From Rhodococcus zopfii NBRC 100606 = JCM 9919 (lineage in GTDB: Bacteria > Actinomycetota > Actinomycetes > Mycobacteriales > Mycobacteriaceae), in assembly GCF_001895025.1 (NCBI RefSeq), contig NZ_BCXI01000041.1:1-64000 (forward strand): 64,000 nt of DNA, written 5' to 3'. The notes beneath the pieces were generated by a model. That model did no database searches, was not told the origin of the DNA, and saw only the letters and a list, made by a program, of their open reading frames with translations. This document shows, piece after piece, positions 24,901 through 32,931 of this stretch. Positions within the stretch are counted from its first letter, which is position 1. Each line of letters opens with the position of its first letter. The translations under genes were made by a program, and so were the position numbers.

Positions 24901-25571
24901 TCCGGGAGGTCGCGCCCGCTGACCACGGCTATCGGGCAGACGACGGCGAGCCGGCGCAGAACCTCGTCGATGCCGTCGGTGAGTGCTGCCGCTGCCGGGT
25001 CCGGCACGATGCTGGCCAGCGTGCCGTCGAAGTCGAGGAACAGCGCCGGCGTGCGCACCCGCAGCAGCGCTGTCAGCTCGTGTCGGGAGGTCAGGGCATC
25101 GGGAATCTCCGAAAGGCGGCGATCGCCTGCGCGAAGGTCGATTTCGCCCGGATCCCGCACCACCACGTCCGCGCCGCGGCGGCGCAACTTGTCGGCGTCG
25201 TCGCCGCGGTCCACAGCGATCACCAGGGCGAACCCGGCTCGGTGCGCGGCGGCCACGACGTCCTCGTCGGCGGTGACGATCACAGCGGCTGTGAGTGGTG
25301 TATTGAGTCGGGCGGCGACGTTTTGAGGCGAGCCGTCGGTGACCCCGACCAGGAACGATTCACCGAGCCCGACCGTGTCGAGGACCGCCTGCGCGTCGCC
25401 GGTCTGCGAGAACACCGCGACCTGGACGCCGAAATCGTGCAACTGGTGCAGGAGCGCAACAGCGGAGTCGACGGGCCGGACATCGACCACCACGCCCAGG
25501 TCGATGACGACGGCGCCGTGGTGACGCAGGTCGATCAGCGGCTCGGTAACGGTTTCGTGTTCCGACTCCAC
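21918..25571 (-). CDS. otsB1: OtsB1-type fusion: HAD domain, trehalose-phosphatase, GH65
   Basis: A 1217-residue three-part protein. The N-terminal ~180 residues are HAD-like but degenerate (VIDLGVVVD instead of DxDGT). Next comes a trehalose-6-phosphate phosphatase with LFLDFDGTLASIVPD and GDDLADEDAF. The C-terminal ~780 residues are a GH65 domain with the proton-donor motif GAMGPDEFHSGY and the phosphate-loop-like TSHGSTLS. GH65 enzymes phosphorolyse trehalose, maltose or kojibiose, so the protein could make and break trehalose (inference). M. tuberculosis OtsB1 (Rv2006) has the same layout and belongs to the DosR regulon. GTG at 25571 with GGGAGG is preferred over GTG at 25595. It is divergent from ppsA. 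Confidence 0.88.
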   Translation of the reverse strand: MESEHETVTEPLIDLRHHGAVVIDLGVVVDVRPVDSAVALLHQLHDFGVQVAVFSQTGDAQAVLDTVGLGESFLVGVTDGSPQNVAARLNTPLTAAVIVTADEDVVAAAHRAGFALVIAVDRGDDADKLRRRGADVVVRDPGEIDLRAGDRRLSEIPDALTSRHELTALLRVRTPALFLDFDGTLASIVPDPAAAALTDGIDEVLRRLAVVCPIAVVSGRDLPDLQTRVGIPGIWYVGSHGLELVGPAGERYENPDVLAATPALDRVARLLEEHLDAVPGVLVEHKRFSIAVHYRAAPDRVDEICATVHEIAGTEDSLRIVGGRNVLEVRPIVAWNEGRALRWVLGHVTHAEGLLPMYIGDDLADEDAFDALAPEGIGIVVRSEESGNRRSAARFAVNDPEQVHELLQRLADLVDRDPASPSRAGGWILYFDGYDPPSEKLREALCTVGNGFFATRGCAPEASAGRRHYPGTYIAGLYNRLHDDRSGTTIVNESLVNAPNWLPMTFRIDGGPWFDVDTVELLDYSQYLNLRRGVLTRRLRCRDEQGRTTTVIERRFVAMHLPHVGALQTTIVAHDWNGTVEIRSALDGAVRNTLVERYRDLASDHLDRVEAAEVTPDSVVLTVQTNQSRIPVAAAARTAVWTDGHRCDCSYRFFDADGSVGHHLTADVEAGCSITVEKTVTVFTGRDHAVSGPAEAASRLLTGLGRFEEILDGHVLAWEHLWDRVGIDLAGHEEASRIVRFHLLHLLQTVSRNTADLDVGVPARGLHGEAYRGHIFWDELFVFPVLNLREPALTRSLLQYRYRRLPEARRAAAAAGYRGAMYPWQSGSDGREESQQLHLNPDSGRWLPDPSWRQYHIGIAIAYNVWHYYQVTGDVEFLGDFGAEMLVEIARFFASLASYDRVRSRYVIRGAMGPDEFHSGYPDAPYAGIDNNAYTNVMAVWVINRAIEALAAIPNHNRAELVDRLHLDAHEMTLWADLGHRMFVPFHDHVISQFEGYGELAELDWDDYRLRYADIRRLDRILEAEGDDVNRYQASKQADVVMLFYLLSSDELRELFDQLGYRLEPETIPRTIDYYLARTSHGSTLSAVVHSWVLLRGHRDRALEYFEQVLASDITDIQGGTTSEGIHLAAMAGSIDLLQRCFTGLEVRGDRLVLGPQWPDSLGALEFPIYYRGRKLWLTVSGRKVDVSAEPGNQQSIEIMCRDRIVTLDPGCTVTLC

Positions 25572-25848
25572 GGCGCCTCCCGGGCGAGCGAGCACAACCT
25601 CTCGATCCCGTTCCGCTGCCCTCGTTCACCGGCGGACCGGTCGTTGTGCTGCGTGAATGCTCTTCGGGAGGCCGCGCGATGGTGACCTGCTGCTCTGATG
25701 ATGGCATCCGGGAGGCCCGGGCAGTGGATACTTCGCGCAACACCCCGATGCCGGCGCGGCAGATCTCCGATCCGGTCCTGCACGGCACGAAATCGGTTTA
25801 CCGTGCACAAAGGGTGGAGTCGATCTGCTGTGGACGAGGGAGTCACCG

Positions 25849-28134
25849 ATGGGTGAACACAACGTGTGGGTACGACCGATCGAGACGGTGAGCGCCGACG
25901 ACGCGCCCACGGTGGGTGGAAAATCCGCCAACCTGGGCGAGCTCACTCGGGCAGGTTTTCCGGTTCCTGCCGCGTTCGCTCTCACGACCGATGCCTATAT
26001 CGACGCGATGCAGGCGGCGGGTGTGCGCGCACGGCTGGCCGCCGAAGCGGTGCCGGCCGCCGATATCGACGACGCCACCCTCATCCGCACCTCCGCCGAA
26101 CTTGCGGCGCTGGTGACCGATTCCCCGGTCCCCGACGACATGCGGGCGGACATCGTGGCGGCGTACGAGGCCCTCGGGGTGAACCTCCCGGTGGCGGTGC
26201 GGTCGTCGGCGCCCGCCGAGGACGCGGCGGACACCTCGTTCGCCGGCATCCACGAGTCCTACACCAACATCATCGGCGCGGATGCGCTGGTGCGCGCCGT
26301 GCAGGCGTGCTGGGCGTCGCTGTGGTCCGAACGGGCCCGCACCTACCGCGGGCTGCGCGGAGTGACCGACGAGCCGTCCATCGCCGTCGTCGTGCAGGTG
26401 ATGGTCAAGTCCGAGTCGTCCGGCGTGGCATTCACGGCCGACCCCCGCACCGGCGAACTCGATCGCATCGTGATCGAGGCGGCGCTGGGCCTCGGGGAGG
26501 TGGTCGTCGGGGGCCAGGTCGAGCCTGACACCTACGTCGTCGCCAAGGACAGCTTCGAGGTGCTCGACGTGCACCGCGGGCATCAGGAGTTCCAGATCGC
26601 CTCGACGGACGCCGGCGACAGCCGCGTCGCGGTCGACCCGGCCCGCGACACCCGCGTGCTCGACGACGATCAACTCGACCGCGTCGCGCGCCTCGCCGCG
26701 GGAGTCGAGCAGCACTACGGCCGCCCGCAGGATCTCGAGTTCGCCTTCGCGGAGAACGAGTTGTGGATCGTGCAGACCCGCCCGATCACCACGCTCGACA
26801 CGTCTCCGGTGACCGCGCCGTCCGGCAACGGTGACGCGACGCCTCTGCTGACCGGACTCGGCGCCGGTCCCGGTGTGGCGACCGGTCGGGTGCGGGTGCT
26901 CCACGAACTCGTCGACGGGAAGCGCCTGACCGACGGCGAAATCATCGTCGCGCCCATGACCCGGCCGGATTGGCTGCCGATTCTGCGGCGCGCGGGTGGC
27001 ATCGTCACCGATGGCGGCGGCATCACCTGCCATGCCGCGATCGTCGGACGGGAACTCGGCAAGCCGGTGGTGGTCGGCGCCCGCACCGCCACCACGGACC
27101 TGCGCGACGGGCAGGTCATCACCGTCGATGGCGACGCGGGCGCAGTGTTCGAGGGGGAGGTGCACGCCGCGCCCCGGCCGTCTGCGACCGCGACAGCAAC
27201 CCCGACGGTCGTGGGCGGCGCTCCGACCGTCACGGCGACGGCGGTGTACGTCAACCTCGCCACTCCGGATGCCGCGGAGGCGGTCGCTGCCACCGACGTC
27301 GACGGTGTCGGATTGTTGCGGGCCGAGTTCATGATCACCGAGGCCCTCGCCGGGGAGCATCCGGCGCGCCTGATCGGGCAGGGCCGGCGCGAGGAGTACG
27401 TGACGAAGATGTCCGACGGTGTCGGCCGGATCGCGGCGGCGTTCGCGCCACGGCCGGTCGTGTACCGGGCGATCGATTTGCGTAGCAACGAATTCGCGGA
27501 CCTCGAGGGCGGCGAGATCGAGCCGGAGGAAGAAAATCCGATGATCGGGTATCGCGGGTGCTTCCGCTACGTCCGCGACCCGGATTTGTTCTCGTTGGAT
27601 CTCGATGTGCTGCACCGCGTTCGGGATCAGCATCCCAACGTGCACCTGATGATTCCGTTCGTGCGCACCAGGTGGGAGCTGAAGGAGTGTCTGGCGCAGC
27701 TCGACGCGCATCCGCTCGGCGCGGATCGCCGGATGCTGCGCTGGATCATGGCCGAGGTGCCGTCGGTGGTGTACTGGCTGCCCGAATACGCGAAACTCGG
27801 CATCGACGGGGTGTCGATCGGCAGCAACGACCTGACCCAGCTGATGCTCGGTGTGGACCGGGACTCGGAGGTGTGCCGCGACCTGTTCGACACGCTGGAT
27901 CCGGCGGTGCTCGACGCGATCGACCACATCATCGAGCGTGCCTCGGCGGCCGGCCTGACCACGTCGCTGTGCGGCCAGGCCGTTTCGACGAGCACCGCAC
28001 TCGCCGAGCACCTGGTGCGGCGCGGCATCACGTCGGTGTCGGTGACTCCCGACGCGGCTGCGCGGACCCGGCGGACGGTGGCCCAGGCCGAACAGCGGAT
28101 TCTGCTCGACCGCGCGCGCGGGACCGAGCGGTGA
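25849..28134 (+). CDS. ppsA: Phosphoenolpyruvate synthase-like protein
   Basis: A 761-residue protein with the three PEP-utilising domains in order. The first is an N-terminal ATP-grasp domain (GGKSANLGELTRAGFPVP; VAVRSSAPAEDAADTSFAG). The second is the swivelling phosphohistidine domain, with His395 in GGGITCHAAIVGRELGKP. The third is a C-terminal TIM barrel with GSNDLTQLMLGVDRD and the catalytic Cys708 (TSLCGQA). It converts pyruvate and ATP to PEP, AMP and phosphate, or may act in the pyruvate-dikinase sense. The ATG has AGGGAG upstream. It is shorter than the E. coli enzyme (about 790 residues) but has all catalytic residues. It is followed after 4 nt by an SRPBCC-like gene and then an acg gene, suggesting one stress-induced unit. 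Confidence 0.9.
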   Translation: MGEHNVWVRPIETVSADDAPTVGGKSANLGELTRAGFPVPAAFALTTDAYIDAMQAAGVRARLAAEAVPAADIDDATLIRTSAELAALVTDSPVPDDMRADIVAAYEALGVNLPVAVRSSAPAEDAADTSFAGIHESYTNIIGADALVRAVQACWASLWSERARTYRGLRGVTDEPSIAVVVQVMVKSESSGVAFTADPRTGELDRIVIEAALGLGEVVVGGQVEPDTYVVAKDSFEVLDVHRGHQEFQIASTDAGDSRVAVDPARDTRVLDDDQLDRVARLAAGVEQHYGRPQDLEFAFAENELWIVQTRPITTLDTSPVTAPSGNGDATPLLTGLGAGPGVATGRVRVLHELVDGKRLTDGEIIVAPMTRPDWLPILRRAGGIVTDGGGITCHAAIVGRELGKPVVVGARTATTDLRDGQVITVDGDAGAVFEGEVHAAPRPSATATATPTVVGGAPTVTATAVYVNLATPDAAEAVAATDVDGVGLLRAEFMITEALAGEHPARLIGQGRREEYVTKMSDGVGRIAAAFAPRPVVYRAIDLRSNEFADLEGGEIEPEEENPMIGYRGCFRYVRDPDLFSLDLDVLHRVRDQHPNVHLMIPFVRTRWELKECLAQLDAHPLGADRRMLRWIMAEVPSVVYWLPEYAKLGIDGVSIGSNDLTQLMLGVDRDSEVCRDLFDTLDPAVLDAIDHIIERASAAGLTTSLCGQAVSTSTALAEHLVRRGITSVSVTPDAAARTRRTVAQAEQRILLDRARGTER

Positions 28135-28138
28135 CGAC

Positions 28139-28723
28139 GTGACCGGTGCCGGCCCGGCGGATCTGCTCGATGCTCGTCTGCCGACCTACGACGTGGCCCT
28201 CACCGAACATCTGACGGTGGAGGCGGATGTGCCCGCCGTCTTCCGGGCTGCGCACGACCTCGACTTCCTCACCGTGCGAACACCGTTGCTGGCCACCGCC
28301 TTCTTCGTGCGCGGGTTGCCTGCCCGCTTGTCCGGCAAGCCGTCGCCCGAACTACCGGCGTTGCGGCTGTTCGCCGATCCGTCGTCGAGTGGGCTGCCGG
28401 GCTGGCTGGTTCTCGGGGAGGTTCCCGACCGGGAGATCGCCTTCGGTGCTGTCGGCAAGTTCTGGCAGGCCGACATCGAATGGCACGATGTTCCCCTCGA
28501 TCGTTTCACCGAATTCGACGAACCCGGCTGGGGAAAGATCGGATGTCATTTCCTGATTCGGGCCAACGGACCCGGCCGCAGCGTCGTCAGTTACGAATGT
28601 CGTACGGGAACAACCGATCCGGAATCACGGAAGAAGATGATGCGCTACTGGTGGATCATTCGGCCGTTCGTCGGACACATCATGCGCGCGACGCTGCGCA
28701 CCATCGCCGCCGACGCACGGTGA
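28139..28723 (+). CDS. SRPBCC-like hypothetical protein
   Basis: A 194-residue protein whose N-terminus (PTYDVALTEHLTVEADV then PAVFRAAHDLDFLTVRTPLL) and centre (WLVLGEVPDREIAFGAVGKFW) look like a START/SRPBCC lipid-binding fold. The C-terminus ends RPFVGHIMRATLRTIA, a conserved pattern in actinobacterial homologues of unknown function. No catalytic residues can be named. The GTG start is 4 nt after the ppsA stop, so it is translated from the same message. A role in lipid or small hydrophobic ligand handling is a guess from fold class only. Confidence 0.75.
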   Translation: MTGAGPADLLDARLPTYDVALTEHLTVEADVPAVFRAAHDLDFLTVRTPLLATAFFVRGLPARLSGKPSPELPALRLFADPSSSGLPGWLVLGEVPDREIAFGAVGKFWQADIEWHDVPLDRFTEFDEPGWGKIGCHFLIRANGPGRSVVSYECRTGTTDPESRKKMMRYWWIIRPFVGHIMRATLRTIAADAR

Positions 28724-28795
28724 TGTGAGCAACTGCCGCGGCTCCCGGACCTGACGAACGAACCCGAGCACGTGATGGAGGCACCAGCGGAGACG

Positions 28796-29773
28796 ATGCC
28801 GGACCGCCGCACCCTCGAGTCCGCGGTCGCGCTGGCCAGCCGCGCACCGTCCCTGCACAACAGCCAACCGTGGCGGTGGATTCTCGACACGGCCACGCTG
28901 AGGCTCTTCAGCGACAACGACCGTATCCTGCCGGCCACGGACCCGTCCGGTCGGCAGATGGTGCTCTCCTGCGGAGCGGCACTGCATCACCTGCAGACAG
29001 CGCTGGCCGCGCAACGGTGGGCCTCGACGATCGAGCGGTTTCCGCTTTCGCCGGACCGGCAGTGTCTCGCGACCCTCCGTTTCCACCGGCTGCGCGGCTC
29101 GTCCGACACCGAGATCCGGCTGGCGGCGGCGATCCACCGCCGACGCACCGAGCGATTGCCGATGGACGCACCTCCGGAGTGGCAGCGGACCGTGGCGGCA
29201 CTGCGGAAGCTCGCCGAGCGCGCCGGCGCGTATCTGGACGTGATCGGCGAGCACGAACGACCTGTTCTCGACGACATGTCCCGGCGAATCAGCCGTGTGC
29301 GCCGCGCCGACCTCGCCTATCAATCGGAACTGCGCTGGTGGACCGGACACGCGGTGTACCCCGACGGTGTTCCGGCCGACACGCTGCCGGCGGGCGGGCG
29401 GGCGGTAGCGACCGAGCGAGAGTTCCCTCCCGGTCGCGCGACGGGCGAGACTGCCGCCGAGGAGGACCGCGCGGCGATCCTGCTGCTCTCGACCGCCACG
29501 GACGGGCGACCGGACTGGTTGCGGTGCGGTGAGGCGCTGTCGGCGGTGCTTCTCGCCTGTACCGACCGCGGACTGGCGACCTGCCCGGTCACCCACCTCA
29601 CCGAATCCGCGGCTTCTCGCGGGTTTCTCCGCGGACTCGCCGGCAGCGACGGCGTCCCCCAGGTGCTGATCAGGGTCGGTGTCCGCCCGCCTCCCCGCTC
29701 GGACACGGCAACTCCGAGACGGCCCCTTTCGGAGATTCTGTTCAGGGAACACCCGGGAGCCGGGGTCGGATAG
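28796..29773 (+). CDS. acg: Acg-family nitroreductase-like protein
   Basis: A 325-residue protein of the Acg/nitroreductase superfamily. The N-terminus RAPSLHNSQPWRW is diagnostic, and two tandem nitroreductase-like halves are present (second half: RAAILLLSTATDGRPDWLRCGEALSAVLL). M. tuberculosis Acg (Rv2032) has a nitroreductase fold that binds FMN yet lacks reductase activity and is DosR-induced (established). Whether this homologue is active is unknown. Start choice: ATG 28796 begins MPDRRTLESAVALA and has GGAG just upstream. GTG 28772 and ATG 28775 are alternatives without a ribosome-binding site. It lies 72 nt after the SRPBCC-like gene and converges on the pirin gene. Confidence 0.88.
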   Translation: MPDRRTLESAVALASRAPSLHNSQPWRWILDTATLRLFSDNDRILPATDPSGRQMVLSCGAALHHLQTALAAQRWASTIERFPLSPDRQCLATLRFHRLRGSSDTEIRLAAAIHRRRTERLPMDAPPEWQRTVAALRKLAERAGAYLDVIGEHERPVLDDMSRRISRVRRADLAYQSELRWWTGHAVYPDGVPADTLPAGGRAVATEREFPPGRATGETAAEEDRAAILLLSTATDGRPDWLRCGEALSAVLLACTDRGLATCPVTHLTESAASRGFLRGLAGSDGVPQVLIRVGVRPPPRSDTATPRRPLSEILFREHPGAGVG

Positions 29774-29787
29774 TGGATCGGGTCGGG

Positions 29788-30540
29788 CTACGGACGATCG
29801 AAGCTCGCGTGCATTTCCCAGATCAGGATCTCCGCGGCGGTGACAGCCGTGACCCGCTGACCACCGGAGTCGGTCAGCCGCAGCGCATCGCCGTGTTCGA
29901 GTCGGCCCGATCCCTCGATGTCGACGCTGCCGCGTGCGACGAACAGGTGGCCGAACGGCGCGTCGGGGATCGTCACTGCCTGGCCCGGCTGCAACCGGGC
30001 GGCGTGCAGGCCGGCGTACCGATTGTGCAGTCCGATGGCCGCATCGTTGCGGTGGTGCGGCAGGCCGGACGCGACGACGACGAGCGCGCCCGCGTCGAGT
30101 TCGGCGTCGATGGGCAGTTCTTGGTAGCCCGGGTCGATGCCGGGTTCGTCCGGGGGAATCCACATCTGGACCACGTGCACGGGTGCGGCGATCGCCGTCC
30201 CGTCCGCGCGGCGCCGGTCGTTGCGTTCGGAGTGCAGGATGCCTCGGCCCGCGCTCATCCGCTGCGCGAGGCCCGGGTGGACGATGCCGCTGTTGCCCTG
30301 GGAATCCTGATGCACCAGCGACCCGCTCACCACCCACGTGACGATCTCGACGTCCTGATGCCGGTGGGTGTCGAATCCGTGGCCGGCGTCGACGATGTCC
30401 TCGTTGTTGACCATCAGGATGCCGTGTGCGTGCTCGGTGAGGTCGAAGTTGCCCGCGAACGGAAAGCTCTGCGCGGTGTCGATCCAGCCGAGGCGCTGGC
30501 GGGCGCGATCGCCGGAACGGTGGATCACTGGCTTGGACAC
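29788..30540 (-). CDS. Pirin family protein
   Basis: A 250-residue bicupin. The N-terminal cupin keeps the metal ligands: FDTHRHQDVEIVTWVVSG (His/His), a third His within IVHPGLAQRMSAGRGILHSE, and the Glu that follows. This matches pirins with quercetin-dioxygenase-like activity or redox-sensing roles (established for the family). The second cupin (RLQPGQAVTIPDAPFGHLFVARGS) is degenerate, as usual. The GTG at 30540 is supported by AGGAG 5 nt upstream. A perfect palindrome lies about 30 nt upstream of the start, so the gene is probably under a dedicated repressor. That repressor is not adjacent. Confidence 0.9.
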   Translation of the reverse strand: MSKPVIHRSGDRARQRLGWIDTAQSFPFAGNFDLTEHAHGILMVNNEDIVDAGHGFDTHRHQDVEIVTWVVSGSLVHQDSQGNSGIVHPGLAQRMSAGRGILHSERNDRRRADGTAIAAPVHVVQMWIPPDEPGIDPGYQELPIDAELDAGALVVVASGLPHHRNDAAIGLHNRYAGLHAARLQPGQAVTIPDAPFGHLFVARGSVDIEGSGRLEHGDALRLTDSGGQRVTAVTAAEILIWEMHASFDRP

Positions 30541-30570
30541 GGCTGCTCCTCGGGAGGGTGGAAGCACTCA

Positions 30571-30594
30571 ATATAGTTGACTATGCAACTATAT
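30571..30594. promoter_or_regulatory. Perfect 24-bp operator-like palindrome upstream of the pirin gene
   Basis: ATATAGTTG-ACTATG-CAACTATAT has 9-bp perfect arms in an otherwise GC-rich context. On the minus strand its downstream half supplies TATATT, a good -10 element. A bound protein would therefore block transcription of the pirin gene. Size and sequence style resemble MarR-family operators (inference). Confidence 0.75.
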
Positions 30595-30628
30595 CCGAGG
30601 TGGTCCTATCCGGTCGGCCCGGCCGCCT

Positions 30629-30982
30629 TCAGCGGCGTCTCGAACGCTTCTTGTTCTTCTTGCGCTTCTTCCGGCCTCGGGATTTCGGCTCGGCCGGCGG
30701 TGTCACCGGCGGTTCCGCCGTCGCCGCGGCGTCGGTGGCCGCGGGGTCCTCGCCCGCGGCGATCGGGGGCAGCGATCGGGCGGCCTCCCGGCGCAGGCTG
30801 TCCATGAGTTCGGGGGAGCGCAGCAGGAACGTCGCCTCCCGCAACGCGGTGTACCTGGCCAGCGAGATGAGCACCGCATTGTCCTGTTCGCCCACGATCT
30901 CGACCGCGACCGTGTCCCCGTTGACCTCACGGACCAGGCTCTTCAGGTTCTTGCGTGCGGATTTCACCGTGGTCGCTGGCAC
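30629..30982 (-). CDS. Orphan Phd/YefM-type antitoxin-like protein with basic tail
   Basis: A 117-residue protein. Residues 1-68 match the Phd/YefM antitoxin pattern: SARKNLKSLVREVNGDT, then VAVEIVGEQDNAVLISL and ARYTALREATFLLRSPE. Such proteins bind DNA and neutralise a RelE/YoeB- or Doc-type toxin encoded next door (established). No toxin gene is adjacent: the neighbours are pirin and SulP genes. The C-terminal 50 residues are a Pro/Ala linker and a strongly basic tail (RGRKKRKKNKKRSRRR), unusual for YefM. The GTG at 30982 has GAGGAG upstream; an ATG at 31003 is an alternative. It may now act as a solo transcription factor or nucleoid-binding protein. Confidence 0.75.
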   Translation of the reverse strand: MPATTVKSARKNLKSLVREVNGDTVAVEIVGEQDNAVLISLARYTALREATFLLRSPELMDSLRREAARSLPPIAAGEDPAATDAAATAEPPVTPPAEPKSRGRKKRKKNKKRSRRR

Positions 30983-31063
30983 CGACGTCGACTCCTCTCG
31001 CATTCTTGTCCGAGTTCGCATCTTCGCATCGACGGGGCGCGTTGCGGGCGGGGACACGGCAAA

Positions 31064-32791
31064 TCAGGAGTCAGTGGTCCAGTGGACCCCGGTGTGCTCG
31101 ATGTAGCCGGCGACGGCCTCCTCGACGGTGCCGAAGAAATGCGCCGGCTCGATGGCCTCGGCCAGGCCGTAGCGGTCGATCTTCATCCGAACCGGATGCT
31201 TGAGCTCGGCGAACACCAGCGACGTGCCCTGGGCATCGAGCTCGTGATCGAGTTCGAACAACACGTCCGCCGCGGTGGTATCGACATCGGTGATGGGCTC
31301 GGCGGCGATCAGAATCCACCGGGGTTTCGGGTCGGTCCGGGCGAGGCGGCGCACGTTGTCACGGAACGTCTTGACGTTGGCGAAGAACAGCGGCGCGTCG
31401 AACCGGTAGATTGCGAGACCGGGCAGGTGCCGCGCGTCGGGGTGCACCGTCACGTCGTGGAATCCCTCGAGGCCCGGCACCCGGCCGAGCACCGTCTGAT
31501 AGGGCCACCAGGCCCGCCGGAAGATGTTGAAGACCGACAGCAGCACCGCCACGGCGATGCCGGGCAGCACGCCCAGGACCGCGACACCGAGGAACGCGAC
31601 GATCGACAACGAGAACTCGGTCTTTCGCTGGTGCCACAGCCGGGCGGTCCCGGGAATGTCGGCGAGCGACAACGAGGCGGTGATGACGATCGCGGCCAGT
31701 GCCGGTTGGGGGAGATTGCGGAACAGGCCCGGCAGCAGCACGATCATCACGAGGATCAGCACCGCGCCCGTGACGCCGGTGAGCTGCGTCTTCGAACCCG
31801 AGCGTTCGGCGACCGCGGTCCGCGAACCGCTCGTGCTCACCGGGAAACCCTGGAAGAGGCCGGCGGCCAGATTCGCGGCCCCGATCCCGATCATCTCCTG
31901 ATTGCCGCGGATCTCCTGGCCGGTGCGCGCCGCGAACGACGAGGCGGTCGAGATCGTGTCGGTCAACGACACCAACGCGATCCCCAGCGCGCCGGCGAAC
32001 AGCAACGCCAGATCGTCCGCACCCACGTGCGGAATCGTCAGGGGCGGGAAACCTTGCGGAAGTTCCCCGACGAGCGAGACATCGCGGTCGGCCAGCCCGA
32101 ACGCCGACGCCGCCGCGATCGCCAGTACCACCATCACCAGCACCGCCGGGATCTTCGGAACCCACCGTTGCATCACGAGGATCAACGCGATCCCGCCGAC
32201 GCCCACCGCGACCGCAGCCCCGTTCGCCTTGCCCTCCGCCACGCCTGTCACGAATCCGGTGACGTCACCGAAGAAGTTGTCCGAGTCCACCGAGAACCCG
32301 AACAACTTCGGCAACTGACCGACCAGGATGGTCAGGGCCAGGCCGTTCATGTAGCCGATCATCGTGGGCTTGGAGATGAGGTCGGCGATGAAACCGAGCT
32401 TGGCGACCGACGCGAGAATCATGATGACGGCGACCATGATTGCGAGCATCGAGGCGAGTGCGACCGCGCGGGCCGGGTCGCCGCCGGCCGCGACGAGCGG
32501 CAGTACCGTCGCGGCGATCATCGGGCCCAGCGACGAGTCCGGACCCAGCACGAGAATGCGTGACGGGCCGAACACCGCGTAGGCGAGCAGGCACAGGATG
32601 CTCGTGTAGAGGCCGGTGATCGGGGGCAGTCCGGCCAGTTCGGCGTAGGCCATGCCCTGCGGGACGAGCAGCGTGGACAGCACGATGCCGGCGACGATGT
32701 CCTTCGCGAGCCAGCTTCTGCGGTAGGTGGCGGCGGCTTCGAGGCCGGGCATCACACCGAGCAGGGAGTCCGTCCTTCGCCGCTGCGCCAT
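31064..32791 (-). CDS. SulP family anion transporter with STAS domain
   Basis: A 575-residue membrane protein. It begins with a SulP signature (LVPQGMAYAELAGLPPITGLYTS, split here as LVPQGMAYAELAGLPP and ITGLYTSILC) and continues with 10-14 hydrophobic segments, including GFPVSTSGSRTAVAERSGSK. It ends in a cytoplasmic STAS domain (about 440-570; ILIAAEPITDVDTTAADVL). SulP proteins move sulfate, bicarbonate or dicarboxylates; the substrate cannot be read from sequence. The start MAQRRRTDSLLG at 32791 is chosen because the longer frame is non-homologous; no good ribosome-binding site is evident. It stands alone between the antitoxin-like and TetR genes. Confidence 0.9.
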   Translation of the reverse strand: MAQRRRTDSLLGVMPGLEAAATYRRSWLAKDIVAGIVLSTLLVPQGMAYAELAGLPPITGLYTSILCLLAYAVFGPSRILVLGPDSSLGPMIAATVLPLVAAGGDPARAVALASMLAIMVAVIMILASVAKLGFIADLISKPTMIGYMNGLALTILVGQLPKLFGFSVDSDNFFGDVTGFVTGVAEGKANGAAVAVGVGGIALILVMQRWVPKIPAVLVMVVLAIAAASAFGLADRDVSLVGELPQGFPPLTIPHVGADDLALLFAGALGIALVSLTDTISTASSFAARTGQEIRGNQEMIGIGAANLAAGLFQGFPVSTSGSRTAVAERSGSKTQLTGVTGAVLILVMIVLLPGLFRNLPQPALAAIVITASLSLADIPGTARLWHQRKTEFSLSIVAFLGVAVLGVLPGIAVAVLLSVFNIFRRAWWPYQTVLGRVPGLEGFHDVTVHPDARHLPGLAIYRFDAPLFFANVKTFRDNVRRLARTDPKPRWILIAAEPITDVDTTAADVLFELDHELDAQGTSLVFAELKHPVRMKIDRYGLAEAIEPAHFFGTVEEAVAGYIEHTGVHWTTDS

Positions 32792-32931
32792 CGTCACATT
32801 GTGCGGTCCGGCGGCGGCGCGCTCGGGTGGAATCCGCAGTATTCCAGTCTGTCCCTGCTCGGCCCCGTTCCGGGCATGGTGACATTCTGCTGAACGCCTC
32901 GGGGACGAGCGCCGGACACGGGCCTCGAACT

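Noticed and set aside
25572-25848. DosR-box between otsB1 and ppsA
   Set aside because: No sequence close to the GGGACT-N2-AGTCCC consensus was found; AAGGGTGGAGTCG is too weak to claim.
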